From Clostridiales bacterium (GTDB lineage Bacteria; Bacillota; Clostridia; Christensenellales; Aristaeellaceae), in the NCBI GenBank assembly GCA_019420065.1, contig JAHZHX010000086.1, positions 1 to 7,095 of the forward strand: DNA of 7,095 nucleotides, written 5' to 3'. Below, one piece after another: positions 1 to 6,037 of this stretch. Within the stretch, counting starts at the first letter, position 1. The number at the start of each line of letters is the position of its first letter. The notes under the pieces were generated by a model that saw only the letters and a list, made by a program, of their open reading frames with translations, had not been told where the DNA came from and searched no databases. Both the position numbers and the translations under genes were made by a program.

Positions 1-73
1 CGGGGTGAAGGGATTTGAACCCCCGGCCCCATGCTCCCAAAGCACGTGCGCTACCGGACTGCGCTACACCCCG
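1..73 (-). tRNA. tRNA-Pro (anticodon UGG)
   Basis: Read on the minus strand, this folds as a standard cloverleaf. The acceptor stem CGGGGTG (73-67) pairs with CACCCCG (7-1). The D arm is GCGC...GCGC, and the anticodon stem CGTGC/GCATG closes the loop TTTGGGA, giving anticodon TGG (proline). The T arm is GGGGG-TTCAAAT-CCCTT, with one imperfect pair. The window begins exactly at the last acceptor base, so the discriminator base and any encoded CCA lie just outside and only these are missing. The gene has its own promoter immediately upstream. Confidence 0.96.
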
Positions 74-109
74 TTTGATGCTTACGCACAGCATTCGGTG
101 ACAACGCAT

Positions 110-138
110 ATCATACATGATTTTTCCTGCTTTGTCAA
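110..138 (-). promoter_or_regulatory. tRNA-Pro promoter
   Basis: On the minus strand there is a perfect -35 TTGACA (138-133), a 17-bp spacer and a -10 TATGAT (115-110). Transcription would start near 103, giving a 5' leader of about 30 nt before the mature tRNA end at 73, a normal arrangement for a monocistronic tRNA. Confidence 0.8.
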
Positions 139-162
139 GGGGGAAAAACAAAAATTTTTTTG

Positions 163-203
163 TCCGCAAAAATATATGCGGATCTTCTCCGGCGTGCTAT
201 AAT
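163..203 (+). promoter_or_regulatory. Flavodiiron gene promoter with an overlapping inverted repeat
   Basis: An extended -10 element TGCTATAAT (195-203) precedes the flavoprotein gene, with a predicted start near 210 and a leader of about 30 nt. There is no good -35 at the expected place (175-180, tatgcg), consistent with an extended -10 promoter. An inverted repeat TCCGCA (163-168) / TGCGGA (177-182) with an 8-bp AT-only centre lies across the missing -35 zone and could be an operator or activator site. Its binding protein is unknown. A ribosome binding site GGAGG lies at 227-231. Confidence 0.6.
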
Positions 204-238
204 AAAAAGGTTGAATTTTTCAATTCGGAGGAAGAACC

Positions 239-1447
239 ATGACGCTTGACACCCGCCCCCTGGGGCACGATCTGTATTATATCGGCGCCAGCGATCGCCG
301 CATCGCGCTTTTTGAAAACATGTATCCCGTGCCGCAGGGCGCGTCGTACAATTCCTATCTCCTGCTGGACGAAAAAACGGTGCTGTTCGATACCGTTGAC
401 CGCGCGGTATGCGCGCCCTTTCTGCAAAATCTGGCCAGCGCCCTGAGCCTGCGCAAGCTTGATTACATCGTCGTGCAGCACATGGAGCCCGACCACTGCG
501 CCGCGCTGGGCGAGGTGCTCTCCCGTTATCCCGAGGCGCAGGTGATCTGCTCCGCCGGGGCGGCCAAAATGATCGTTCAGTTCTTCGGCGTGGATATTTC
601 CCCGCGCAGCCGCATCGTGCGCGAGGGCGAAACGCTGTGCACCGGCGCGCACACGCTGACCTTTATCATGGCCCCCATGGTGCATTGGCCCGAGGTGATG
701 ATGACCTGGGACGCATCCTCTCGCACGCTCTTTTCGGCGGATGCGTTCGGCTCCTTCGGGGCGCTGGACGGCGCGGTATTCAACGACGAACGCGGCGGCG
801 AAGCGCAGTGGCTGCCCGAGGCGCGCCGCTACTATACCAATATCGTAGGCAAATACGGACCGCAGGTGCAAGCCGTGCTGAAGAAAGCCGCGGGGCTTGA
901 TATTGCCCGCGTCTGCCCGCTTCACGGCCCCATCTGGCGGCAGAATCTTGACTGGCTGCTGGAAAAATACGGCCGGTGGAGCGCCTATGCGCCGGAGGAA
1001 AAGGCCGTGCTGATCGTCTGCGGCTCGGTCTATGGAGGAACGCAGGCCGCCGCCTCCCTGCTGGCCGCGCGCCTGGCCGCCGGCAGCGCTGCCAACACGC
1101 TTGTATACGACGTGTCAAAAACGCACGTGAGCGAGCTGGTGGCGCAGGCATTCCGATGCAGTCACCTGGTCGCGGCCGGCGTGACCTACAACGCGGGCAT
1201 TTTTACGCCGCTGAAAAATTTCCTGCTTGACTTGCAGGCGCACGGCCTGCGTGGCAGGCGCTATGCGCTGATCGAGAACGGCTCCTGGGCGCCGCTGGCC
1301 GGAAAGCAGATGGAGGCGCTTTTTGACCAGATGCCCGATATGCGCAAGGTGGGCAGTACCGTCACGATCCGCTCGGCGCTGAGCGAGGACAGCCGCCGCG
1401 CGCTGGACGCGCTGGGCGACGCGCTGCTTGAGGATTTGCAGTCATAA
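239..1447 (+). CDS. FprA-type flavodiiron protein (A-type flavoprotein; O2/NO reductase)
   Basis: This 402-residue protein has the length and two-domain plan of the flavodiiron family. Residues 1 to about 250 form a metallo-beta-lactamase-like diiron domain, and about 255-402 form a flavodoxin-like FMN domain. All the usual iron ligands are visible: the H81-x-E83-x-D85-H86 motif (HMEPDH), H149, D168 and H229. The FMN phosphate loop is at about 262-268 (GSVYGGT). There is no C-terminal rubredoxin or NAD(P)H oxidoreductase extension, so it should take electrons from a separate partner such as rubredoxin. Family members are cytoplasmic and reduce O2 to water or NO to N2O, protecting anaerobes; the preference cannot be told from sequence here. 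The ATG start is set by GGAGG 7 nt upstream. It is monocistronic, between an extended -10 promoter and a strong terminator. Confidence 0.95.
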   Translation: MTLDTRPLGHDLYYIGASDRRIALFENMYPVPQGASYNSYLLLDEKTVLFDTVDRAVCAPFLQNLASALSLRKLDYIVVQHMEPDHCAALGEVLSRYPEAQVICSAGAAKMIVQFFGVDISPRSRIVREGETLCTGAHTLTFIMAPMVHWPEVMMTWDASSRTLFSADAFGSFGALDGAVFNDERGGEAQWLPEARRYYTNIVGKYGPQVQAVLKKAAGLDIARVCPLHGPIWRQNLDWLLEKYGRWSAYAPEEKAVLIVCGSVYGGTQAAASLLAARLAAGSAANTLVYDVSKTHVSELVAQAFRCSHLVAAGVTYNAGIFTPLKNFLLDLQAHGLRGRRYALIENGSWAPLAGKQMEALFDQMPDMRKVGSTVTIRSALSEDSRRALDALGDALLEDLQS

Positions 1448-1449
1448 TA

Positions 1450-1491
1450 AAAGCTCCCCCTCCCCGCTGCTGCGGGAAGGGGGAACTTTTT
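1450..1491. terminator. Bidirectional intrinsic terminator
   Basis: A long GC-rich hairpin has arms at about 1450-1467 and 1472-1489 (AAAGCTCCCCC.../...GGGGGAACTTT) with a 4-nt loop. It is followed by a T-run on the plus strand (1487-1491) and by TTTTATTAT on the minus strand. It lies between the stop codons of the converging flavodiiron gene and rpsU and should end both transcripts. Confidence 0.85.
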
Positions 1492-1496
1492 CGCCC

Positions 1497-1670
1497 TTAA
1501 TAGCGACGCTTACGAGCGGCTTCCGCCTTCTTCTTGCGCTTTACGCTGGGCTTTTCATAATGCTCACGCTTACGAACCTCGGCCATCACGCCCGCGCGGG
1601 CGCACTGACGCTTGAAGCGCTTGAGCGCGCTTTCCAAAGATTCGTTTTCCTTGACTCTTACTTCAGACAC
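1497..1670 (-). CDS. rpsU: 30S ribosomal protein S21
   Basis: The 57-residue product is a very basic small ribosomal protein. Its features are typical of S21: an N-terminal SEVRVKENESLE segment, the central ALKRFKRQC helix, the REHYEKPS stretch and a lysine/arginine tail ending KRKKKAEAARKRRY. S21 binds the 30S platform near the 3' end of 16S rRNA and supports initiation. The reading frame stays open a further 32 codons upstream. The start chosen is GTG (1668-1670), because a strong site GGGAGGG lies 8 nt before it and homology begins at SEVRV. It follows the HIT gene after 157 nt but has a near-consensus promoter of its own, so it can be made independently of the upstream operon. It converges on the flavodiiron gene and shares its terminator. 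Confidence 0.95.
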   Translation of the reverse strand: MSEVRVKENESLESALKRFKRQCARAGVMAEVRKREHYEKPSVKRKKKAEAARKRRY

Positions 1671-1707
1671 TTGTTTTCCCTCCCTTCGCCTATCTCGCCT
1701 TGGCAAT

Positions 1708-1724
1708 CGCCGTGTTCTACGGCG
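1708..1724 (-). promoter_or_regulatory. Small hairpin in the rpsU 5' leader
   Basis: A perfect 6-bp inverted repeat CGCCGT/ACGGCG with a 5-nt loop lies in the predicted 65-nt untranslated leader of rpsU, about 40 nt upstream of the start codon. It might take part in translational feedback, as ribosomal protein leaders often do, but no known S21 leader element is recognised. It is short enough to be chance in GC-rich DNA. Confidence 0.3.
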
Positions 1725-1742
1725 GATGGCGACCGTGTGTGT

Positions 1743-1771
1743 ATTATACAGCTTTCCGGCAAACACGTCAA
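1743..1771 (-). promoter_or_regulatory. rpsU: rpsU promoter
   Basis: On the minus strand there is a -35 TTGACG (1771-1766), a 17-bp spacer and a perfect -10 TATAAT (1748-1743). The predicted start is near 1736, which leaves a leader of about 65 nt before the GTG start. It lies in the HIT-rpsU gap, where no convincing terminator for the upstream operon was found, so rpsU probably also receives read-through transcripts. Confidence 0.8.
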
Positions 1772-1827
1772 CAGTTTATTTCATCTTTTAACATTCCTGT
1801 TACATTTGCCGGGTTGCGTGTACGCTC

Positions 1828-2172
1828 TTAGCCCATCTGCTCGCCAAGCTGCTTTCCGCCCAGCACATGCAGGTGCAAATGCTTTACGCTCTGGCAGGCG
1901 TCCGCGCCGCAGTTGGTAATCACGCGGTAGCCGCTGTCCGCAATGCCCGTCAGCCGGGCCGTTTCGCGGCAGGCGCGCAGCAGCGCCGTCTGTTCTTCCG
2001 CTGGCAGTTCGTCCAGGGCGTTCATGCCCGATACATGGCGCTTGGGGATCACCAGCACATGCACGGGGGCCTGGGGGTTAACGTCGTAGAACGCCAGGGT
2101 TTTTTCATCCTCATAGACCTTTTTGCCGGGGATCTCGCCGCGCGCGATGGCGCAAAAGATGCAATCTGCCAT
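1828..2172 (-). CDS. HIT (histidine triad) nucleotide-binding protein, HinT-type
   Basis: The 114-residue protein carries the family's catalytic triad motif HLHLHVLGG, with histidines at 98, 100 and 102. It also has the N-terminal CIFC pair (C4, C7), then GEIP, VYEDE..LAFYD and the PQAPVHVLVIPK strand typical of the HINT branch. These cytoplasmic homodimers hydrolyse purine nucleoside phosphoramidates and acyl- or aminoacyl-AMP; the physiological substrate in bacteria is unsettled. The start is placed at the ATG at 2172, because GAAAGG sits 9 nt upstream of it. An in-frame ATG three codons earlier would abut the ribosome binding site. It follows mtaB after 32 nt and probably belongs to the same transcript. 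Confidence 0.93.
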   Translation of the reverse strand: MADCIFCAIARGEIPGKKVYEDEKTLAFYDVNPQAPVHVLVIPKRHVSGMNALDELPAEEQTALLRACRETARLTGIADSGYRVITNCGADACQSVKHLHLHVLGGKQLGEQMG

Positions 2173-2204
2173 TTTATTCATCCTTTCATATATACAGACG
2201 TTTT

Positions 2205-3518
2205 TTACAGGGTTTTTGTTTCACATGTTCCGGATAAAATTTTTCCCGTAAAACCCTCGCGCGCGCAGCCCGTCAGACATACGGCGCGCGTTTGTCCGGC
2301 ATAATCTCCCGCCGCCTCGCAGCGCATGTATTCGCGGGTATAACCCACGCTCACGCCGTTCTCCGCCGTTTCAAACAGCACGCTGCGCACGCTGCCCAAC
2401 TGCGATTGCCGGTACCGCTCCGCCATTTCGGTCCCCAGGGCGATCAGCTCGCGGGCGCGTTCCTCGCGCACATGCCGGGGAACGGCGCCTTCCATCCCGG
2501 CCGCCGGGGTCCCCTCGCGCTCGCTGTATGGGAACACATGCATGCGCGAAAAACCGATCTCGCGGCAGAATGCCAGCGAACGGCGATGCTCCTCCTCCGT
2601 TTCCCCCGGAAAACCGCTCATGATATCGGTCGTCAGCGCGCAGCCGGGAAAGGCGTCGCGCAGCGCCTGGGCGCTCTCGCGGAAGGCGGCGGTATCATAG
2701 CGGCGGCGCATGCGTTGGAGCACGCTGTCGCAGCCCGATTGCAGCGCCAGATGAAACTGCGGGCACACCTTGTCAAGCCCGCTCAGCGCCTGCGCAAATG
2801 CCCGCGTGGCGATCACCGGCTCCAGGCTCCCCAGGCGGATGCGTTCCACGCCCTCGATCGCGTGTACGGCGCGGATCACGTCAAGCAGCCCCGTTCCGTC
2901 CCGGAAATCGCGGCCGTAGCTGGTCAGATGAATGCCGGTGAGCACGATCTCGCGGTACCCTGCCGCGGCCAACCGCCGCGCCTCGCAGGCCACCTCCTCC
3001 ACCCGGCGCGAGCGGACGCCGCCGCGCACATAAGGGATGATGCAGTAGGTACAGAAACGGTCGCACCCCTCCTGAATTTTGAGCGTGGCGCGCGTGCGCC
3101 CCTCGTGGCGGGTAATCAGCAGCGGTTCAAAGGCGGCATGGCGCACGTCGGTGACGGCGCATAGGCGCTCGCCCCTGGCGATCGCGCCTTCCAGGAGCGA
3201 TACCACCTCGCCCCGCCGCGCCGTGCCCAGCACCAGCCGCGCGTCGGTTTCGCGCAAAAGCGCCTCGCCCTCGCGCTGCGCCAGGCACCCGCAGATCACG
3301 ATTTCGGCTTTGGGGTTCAGCCGCCGCGCGCGGCGCACGGCCTGCATGCTTTTTTTGTCGCCCGTGCCGGTCACGGTGCAGGTGTTGATGACATACACGT
3401 CGCATGCCTCGTCAAAACGGCCCGCGCGGTACCCGGCGTTTTCAAACAGCTCCAGCATGGCCTGGCTGTCGTACTGGTTCACCTTGCAGCCCAGGGTGTG
3501 AAAAGCAACGGTTCTCAT
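2205..3518 (-). CDS. mtaB: tRNA threonylcarbamoyladenosine (t6A37) methylthiotransferase MtaB
   Basis: This 437-residue radical-SAM enzyme belongs to the MiaB/MtaB methylthiotransferase family. It inserts sulphur and a methyl group at C2 of t6A37 to make ms2t6A in ANN-decoding tRNAs. The N-terminal domain has the three auxiliary-cluster cysteines C11 (TLGCKVNQYDS), C46 (INTCTVT) and C77 (CGCLAQ). The radical-SAM CxxxCxxC motif is C151-C155-C158 (EGCDRFCTYCIIPYVRG). The TLGCKVNQYDSQ and PYVRGG-SR signatures and the absence of MiaB-specific features favour MtaB. A short C-terminal domain (about 370-437) corresponds to the TRAM region. The ATG overlaps the rsmE stop as ATGA, with GGAG 8 nt upstream inside rsmE, so translation is probably coupled. 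Confidence 0.94.
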   Translation of the reverse strand: MRTVAFHTLGCKVNQYDSQAMLELFENAGYRAGRFDEACDVYVINTCTVTGTGDKKSMQAVRRARRLNPKAEIVICGCLAQREGEALLRETDARLVLGTARRGEVVSLLEGAIARGERLCAVTDVRHAAFEPLLITRHEGRTRATLKIQEGCDRFCTYCIIPYVRGGVRSRRVEEVACEARRLAAAGYREIVLTGIHLTSYGRDFRDGTGLLDVIRAVHAIEGVERIRLGSLEPVIATRAFAQALSGLDKVCPQFHLALQSGCDSVLQRMRRRYDTAAFRESAQALRDAFPGCALTTDIMSGFPGETEEEHRRSLAFCREIGFSRMHVFPYSEREGTPAAGMEGAVPRHVREERARELIALGTEMAERYRQSQLGSVRSVLFETAENGVSVGYTREYMRCEAAGDYAGQTRAVCLTGCAREGFTGKILSGTCETKTL

Positions 3519-4237
3519 TCCAAATTCTCCGTCAGTGTCATCATGGCAATCAGCGCCGCCAGCCCCGCCGTTTCGGTGCGGAAGATGCGCGGGCCCAGGG
3601 TGACCGCCCTGGCCCCGGCGGCCAGCAGCGGGGATACCTCCTGCGCGCCCATGCCGCCCTCGGGACCGATCACAATGGCCGCGTCGCGCACGGCGGGGGA
3701 TACGAGACGGCGCAGCGCGCCGTCCTGCGCGTCCTCCCAGGGCACAAGCGCCAGCTCATGGGCGCAAAGCAGCTCTGGCAGCGCCTGCATATCAACGGCA
3801 GGCTCCACGCGCGGGGTCAGCGGGCGGAACGCCTGCTTGGCCGCTTCGCGGGCAATGCGGTTCCAGCGGGCCAGCTTTTTCGTATCGTCCGCCGCCAGGC
3901 GCGACACGCACCGCGGCATATTGACCGGCACAATGCGGTCAACGCCCGCTTCGGTGCATTTCTGCACGATATAATCCATTTTATCGCCCTTGGGCACGCC
4001 CTGATAAAGCGTTACACGCAGCGTGGCCTCGGGGCTGGGCAGCCTACGCAGCACACGCGCCGTCACGCCCTCCTGCGTATCGCAGATCTGGGCGGCATAG
4101 GCCTGTCCTCCGGCAAAGAGCACGATGGGCGCGCCATCTTGGAGGCGCAGCACGCGCAGGGCGTGGCGCGCGTCCTCCTCCTCCAGGCGGGCAAGCTCCC
4201 CCTGCACACCGTTCTCATCGGCAAAAAAGCGGTGCAT
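3515..4237 (-). CDS. rsmE: 16S rRNA (uracil1498-N3)-methyltransferase RsmE
   Basis: The 240-residue product matches the length and signatures of RsmE, a SPOUT-class (trefoil-knot) methyltransferase that uses SAM to make m3U1498 in 16S rRNA. It starts MHRFF, typical of the N-terminal PUA-like domain. It contains KGDKMDYIVQKCTEAGV (83-99) and REAAKQAFR (130-138). The SAM-binding knot motifs are IGPEGG (190-195) and LGPRIFRTETA (214-224). The ATG at 4237 is chosen because the frame upstream lies entirely inside prmA and homology begins at MHRFF. There is no strong ribosome binding site. The start is one base after the prmA stop codon, which suggests translational coupling. The stop overlaps the mtaB start. 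Confidence 0.95.
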   Translation of the reverse strand: MHRFFADENGVQGELARLEEEDARHALRVLRLQDGAPIVLFAGGQAYAAQICDTQEGVTARVLRRLPSPEATLRVTLYQGVPKGDKMDYIVQKCTEAGVDRIVPVNMPRCVSRLAADDTKKLARWNRIAREAAKQAFRPLTPRVEPAVDMQALPELLCAHELALVPWEDAQDGALRRLVSPAVRDAAIVIGPEGGMGAQEVSPLLAAGARAVTLGPRIFRTETAGLAALIAMMTLTENLE

Positions 4238-4238
4238 C

Positions 4239-5168
4239 TTAGAAGGCGCGGGCAGCCAGCGCCACCCAGTCCCCCTTCTCCAAACGGTCAAAGAGCGTAT
4301 AGCCGTTGTCCGCAAGCACCTTCTTCACGTCCTCTTCGCGCTCGCGCAGGATGCCGGAGCACACGAAGAGCGCGTTTTCGGTCAAATGGTTTTTCAGCGG
4401 CGCGGCCAGCAGGGCGATCACGTCGGCCAGGATGTTGGCCACGGCAAAATCGCATTTAACGCCGTCCAAACCGGCCACCAGGTCGCCCTCGCGGATCTCG
4501 ATTTGATCGCTCAGGCCATTCTTTTCCACGTTTTCCCGCGCCACGCGCACGGCCATGGGGTCGATATCCACGCCCAGCACCCTTTCCGCTCCCAGGCGCG
4601 CCGCCGCGATGGCCAAAATGCCGCTGCCCGTGCCCACGTCCAGCACGCTGCCGAAGCGGTAGTGCCGCTCGATCATCTCCACGCACATGGCGGTGGTTTC
4701 ATGCGTGCCGGTGCCAAAGGCCATGCCGGGATCCAGCTCGATAACAAGATCGCCCGCCTGCGCCTCCCACTGCTCCCAGCTGGGCTTGACGACCAGACGC
4801 TTGCCGGCGCGGAAAGGCTTGTAATACTGTTTCCAGCATTCCGACCAGTCGCATTCATGCACGCCCTCCTGACTGAGCGTCAGCTTGCCCAGATCCATGC
4901 CGGTCAGCGCGGGCAGGGCGCGCAGGCAGTTATCCAGCCCCCGCAGCGCCTCCACCGTTTCAAACCAGGCCTTGACCTGCACGTCCTCGGGCATGGCCTC
5001 GATCATTTTCGGGTCGATCAGCTCCCAATAGCCGCTGGGCTTATCGGGATCGGGCACGTCGCTGCGGTCGATGATCTGCGTGCCGACCGCGCCCTGGCGC
5101 AGCAGCGCCTCGGATACAATATCCGCGCCCGCGGTATTGGTGGAAATGGTAATTTCGATCCAATCCAT
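4239..5168 (-). CDS. prmA: Ribosomal protein L11 methyltransferase
   Basis: The 309-residue protein fits PrmA, which trimethylates ribosomal protein L11 using SAM. Residues 1 to about 100 form the L11-recognition domain (MDWIEITI...). They are followed by a linker and a class I methyltransferase fold. Visible motifs are ELDPGMAFGTGTHETT (144-159), the SAM-binding VLDVGTGSGILAIAA (175-189), VDIDP (200-204) and the catalytic-region VANILADV (243-250). The start is fixed by AAAGGAG placed 6 nt before the ATG at 5168; a further ATG 16 codons upstream lacks such a site. It heads the prmA-rsmE-mtaB-HIT run. In many Firmicutes dnaJ lies just upstream; here an RHH cassette occupies that place. Confidence 0.96.
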   Translation of the reverse strand: MDWIEITISTNTAGADIVSEALLRQGAVGTQIIDRSDVPDPDKPSGYWELIDPKMIEAMPEDVQVKAWFETVEALRGLDNCLRALPALTGMDLGKLTLSQEGVHECDWSECWKQYYKPFRAGKRLVVKPSWEQWEAQAGDLVIELDPGMAFGTGTHETTAMCVEMIERHYRFGSVLDVGTGSGILAIAAARLGAERVLGVDIDPMAVRVARENVEKNGLSDQIEIREGDLVAGLDGVKCDFAVANILADVIALLAAPLKNHLTENALFVCSGILREREEDVKKVLADNGYTLFDRLEKGDWVALAARAF

Positions 5169-5199
5169 GGTTTGCTCCTTTGCCATACGCCCGCTTGAT

Positions 5200-5242
5200 A
5201 TGGATAACGCATCCATTACGCGGTCTTTTTATGGCTTGTCAA
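5200..5242 (-). promoter_or_regulatory. Likely prmA operon promoter with an inverted repeat
   Basis: On the minus strand a perfect -35 TTGACA lies at 5242-5237. The best -10 is TAATGG (5218-5213) after an 18-bp spacer, which is only moderate. A perfect inverted repeat ATGGAT (5200-5205) / ATCCAT (5211-5216) with a 5-bp centre overlaps this -10 and could be an operator or an mRNA hairpin near the start site. It does not contain the TGAAC core of the neighbouring RHH promoters. No terminator with a T-run was seen between the RHH gene ending at 5305 and this site, so read-through into prmA is possible. Confidence 0.5.
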
Positions 5243-5304
5243 TTCAAAAGGAAAAGGCTGTTTTGTGTAAATCCCGGAAGAGCAGGGTGCTGCGGGCAGG
5301 CCGT

Positions 5305-5505
5305 TCATTCCCTCTTTCCATCAGCGGGCTTGCCATTGCGCGCTTCTGCCGCCTGTTTCTTTTCAAGGGCCTCCAGGCCAAGGCGGATTAACTCAAGCGT
5401 TGCGGCGGAACGGCTTGGGTAACGATTTTCGAATCGGAAATCGTCGATACGCTTTAACAATTCATCGTCAACGATCACTGTATAGCGCGGCTTTTCTGTT
5501 GGCAT
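5305..5505 (-). CDS. Cassette A leftward ribbon-helix-helix DNA-binding protein
   Basis: The 66-residue product has an Arc/CopG-type ribbon-helix-helix layout: a beta strand at about 6-13 (PRYTVIVD), helix A at about 15-28 (LLKRIDDFRFENRY), and helix B at about 31-50 (SRSAATLELIRLGLEALEKK). A polar tail follows. RHH proteins bind DNA as dimers of intertwined strands, usually at repeated short half-sites, and often repress their own promoter. The ATG at 5505 is chosen because the strong site AAGGAGGTGG lies 5 nt upstream, although the frame is open 8 codons further. The product is about 57% identical over 51 residues to the cassette B leftward protein (6038-6235). It is divergent from the RHH gene at 5657 and flanked by two GTTCATA half-sites. 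It could be a regulator or an antitoxin; no toxin partner is seen. Confidence 0.85.
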   Translation of the reverse strand: MPTEKPRYTVIVDDELLKRIDDFRFENRYPSRSAATLELIRLGLEALEKKQAAEARNGKPADGKRE

Positions 5506-5529
5506 TCCTGCCACCTCCTTATAGTTCAT

Positions 5530-5557
5530 ATTATCACCGGTTCATATGTTCTGTCAA
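5530..5557 (-). promoter_or_regulatory. Cassette A leftward promoter
   Basis: On the minus strand there is a -35 TTGACA (5557-5552), a 16-bp spacer and a -10 GATAAT (5535-5530). TAATAT after 18 bp is an alternative. The spacer contains one half-site TATGAAC on the minus strand (plus-strand GTTCATA at 5540-5546), and a second copy (5524-5530) borders the -10. A repressor bound here would cover the RNA polymerase site. The leader would be only about 17-18 nt. Confidence 0.75.
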
Positions 5558-5576
5558 GAATCAGCCCAAAAACTTC

Positions 5577-5606
5577 TTGACAAGTTCAGACCCTATGAAC
5601 TATAAT
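5577..5606 (+). promoter_or_regulatory. Cassette A rightward promoter
   Basis: This is a consensus promoter: -35 TTGACA (5577-5582), an 18-bp spacer and -10 TATAAT (5601-5606). The spacer is filled by one copy of the 18-bp repeat at 5583-5600, and a second copy lies just downstream of the start site. The two divergent -35 regions form a perfect 9-bp inverted repeat, TGTCAAGAA (5552-5560) / TTCTTGACA (5574-5582), around a 13-bp centre. Confidence 0.85.
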
Positions 5607-5630
5607 TAAATGAGTTCAGACCCTATGAAC
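5583..5630 (+). repeat. Cassette A operator-like direct repeats (two 18-bp copies)
   Basis: The sequence AGTTCAGACCCTATGAAC occurs twice without mismatch, at 5583-5600 and 5613-5630, 30 bp apart (about three helical turns). The copies bracket the rightward -10 box. Each copy is itself an inverted repeat, GTTCA-N7-TGAAC. The 7-bp half-site TATGAAC occurs at 5594-5600 and 5624-5630, and inverted (GTTCATA) at 5524-5530 and 5540-5546, so both divergent promoters carry two copies. The likely ligand is one of the two RHH proteins encoded alongside. Confidence 0.8.
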
Positions 5631-5656
5631 CATGGATGCGGAAAGGAGGCTTGCGT

Positions 5657-5845
5657 ATGGCTGCCACGCCTACACGATTAACATTTGTTGTAACCAAAGA
5701 GATGAAAATTCTGCTTTCCACTGTAAAGAAGAATCAATTTTTAGATTGCACGCAGTCCGATATGATTCGTGAATTGGTGTCGGCAGGACTGGACGCTTTG
5801 GATAAAAAAGCGGAAAAAGAAAAGCAGCGAAAAAGGAATTTCTAA
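5657..5845 (+). CDS. Cassette A rightward ribbon-helix-helix-like protein
   Basis: The 62-residue protein has a predicted RHH fold. A beta strand RLTFVVT (7-13) is followed by a helix KEMKILLSTVKKN (14-26), a turn, and a helix SDMIRELVSAGLDALDKK (34-51). A highly charged lysine-rich tail follows. The ATG at 5657 is chosen because AAAGGAGG lies 7 nt upstream; the frame could extend 7 codons but without such a site. It is remote in sequence from the leftward proteins but shares the GLDxL motif and the KEKQR tail with the cassette B rightward protein (6386-6568). It is transcribed from a strong promoter overlapped by repeated operator-like sites. Its role is unknown: a second regulator or an antitoxin-like protein are both possible. 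The frame one base along stays open for about 33 codons past the stop. Confidence 0.78.
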   Translation: MAATPTRLTFVVTKEMKILLSTVKKNQFLDCTQSDMIRELVSAGLDALDKKAEKEKQRKRNF

Positions 5846-6037
5846 AGCACCCTCAGCCAAAACCGTTGCGAAGCGCAATAACGCCGATAAAAAATTGCTT
5901 TATGAAACCTTCAGCACCCGCTGCCTGGCAGACTATCGGTGACTTCTATGTTTCAGAATAACTGTCCCAACTGTTATTGCTCTGCCCCAAATCAGTAATC
6001 CTGAGAAAGCAAGCGTTTTTTTCATGGAGCGTGCCGT
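5846..6037. other. Gap between the two cassettes; no convincing gene
   Basis: This 192-bp stretch separates two converging RHH genes. No hairpin with a clear T-run was found. The only symmetry noticed is a weak AATAAC (5957-5962) / GTTATT (5973-5978) repeat. The frame +1 to the upstream RHH gene is open from about 5820 to 5942 and may be the remains of a longer C-terminus. Confidence 0.4.

Noticed and set aside
1..240. Possible use of the tRNA-Pro gene as an attachment site for the accessory island
   Set aside because: The island is more than 5 kb away across core genes, and no integrase or repeat of the tRNA 3' end was found.
197..925. 242-residue minus-strand frame opposite the flavodiiron gene
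   Set aside because: It is antisense to a gene with all its catalytic ligands intact, and is rich in H, R and G as expected of a shadow frame.
2292..3164. 290-residue plus-strand open frame opposite mtaB
   Set aside because: It lies wholly antisense to a clear MtaB gene, has no ribosome binding site and no recognisable domain. Long antisense frames are expected in GC-rich DNA.
3404..5198. Plus-strand frames of 351 and 357 residues opposite rsmE and prmA
   Set aside because: They are composition shadows of two well-recognised methyltransferase genes, with no signals of their own.
5583..5630. CRISPR-like repeat
   Set aside because: There are only two 18-bp copies with a 12-bp gap, placed on a promoter; operator repeats explain them better.
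5948..5998. 16-codon frame encoding a CPNC-containing peptide
   Set aside because: It has no ribosome binding site, is very short and lies in a gap between converging genes; chance is the simplest explanation.
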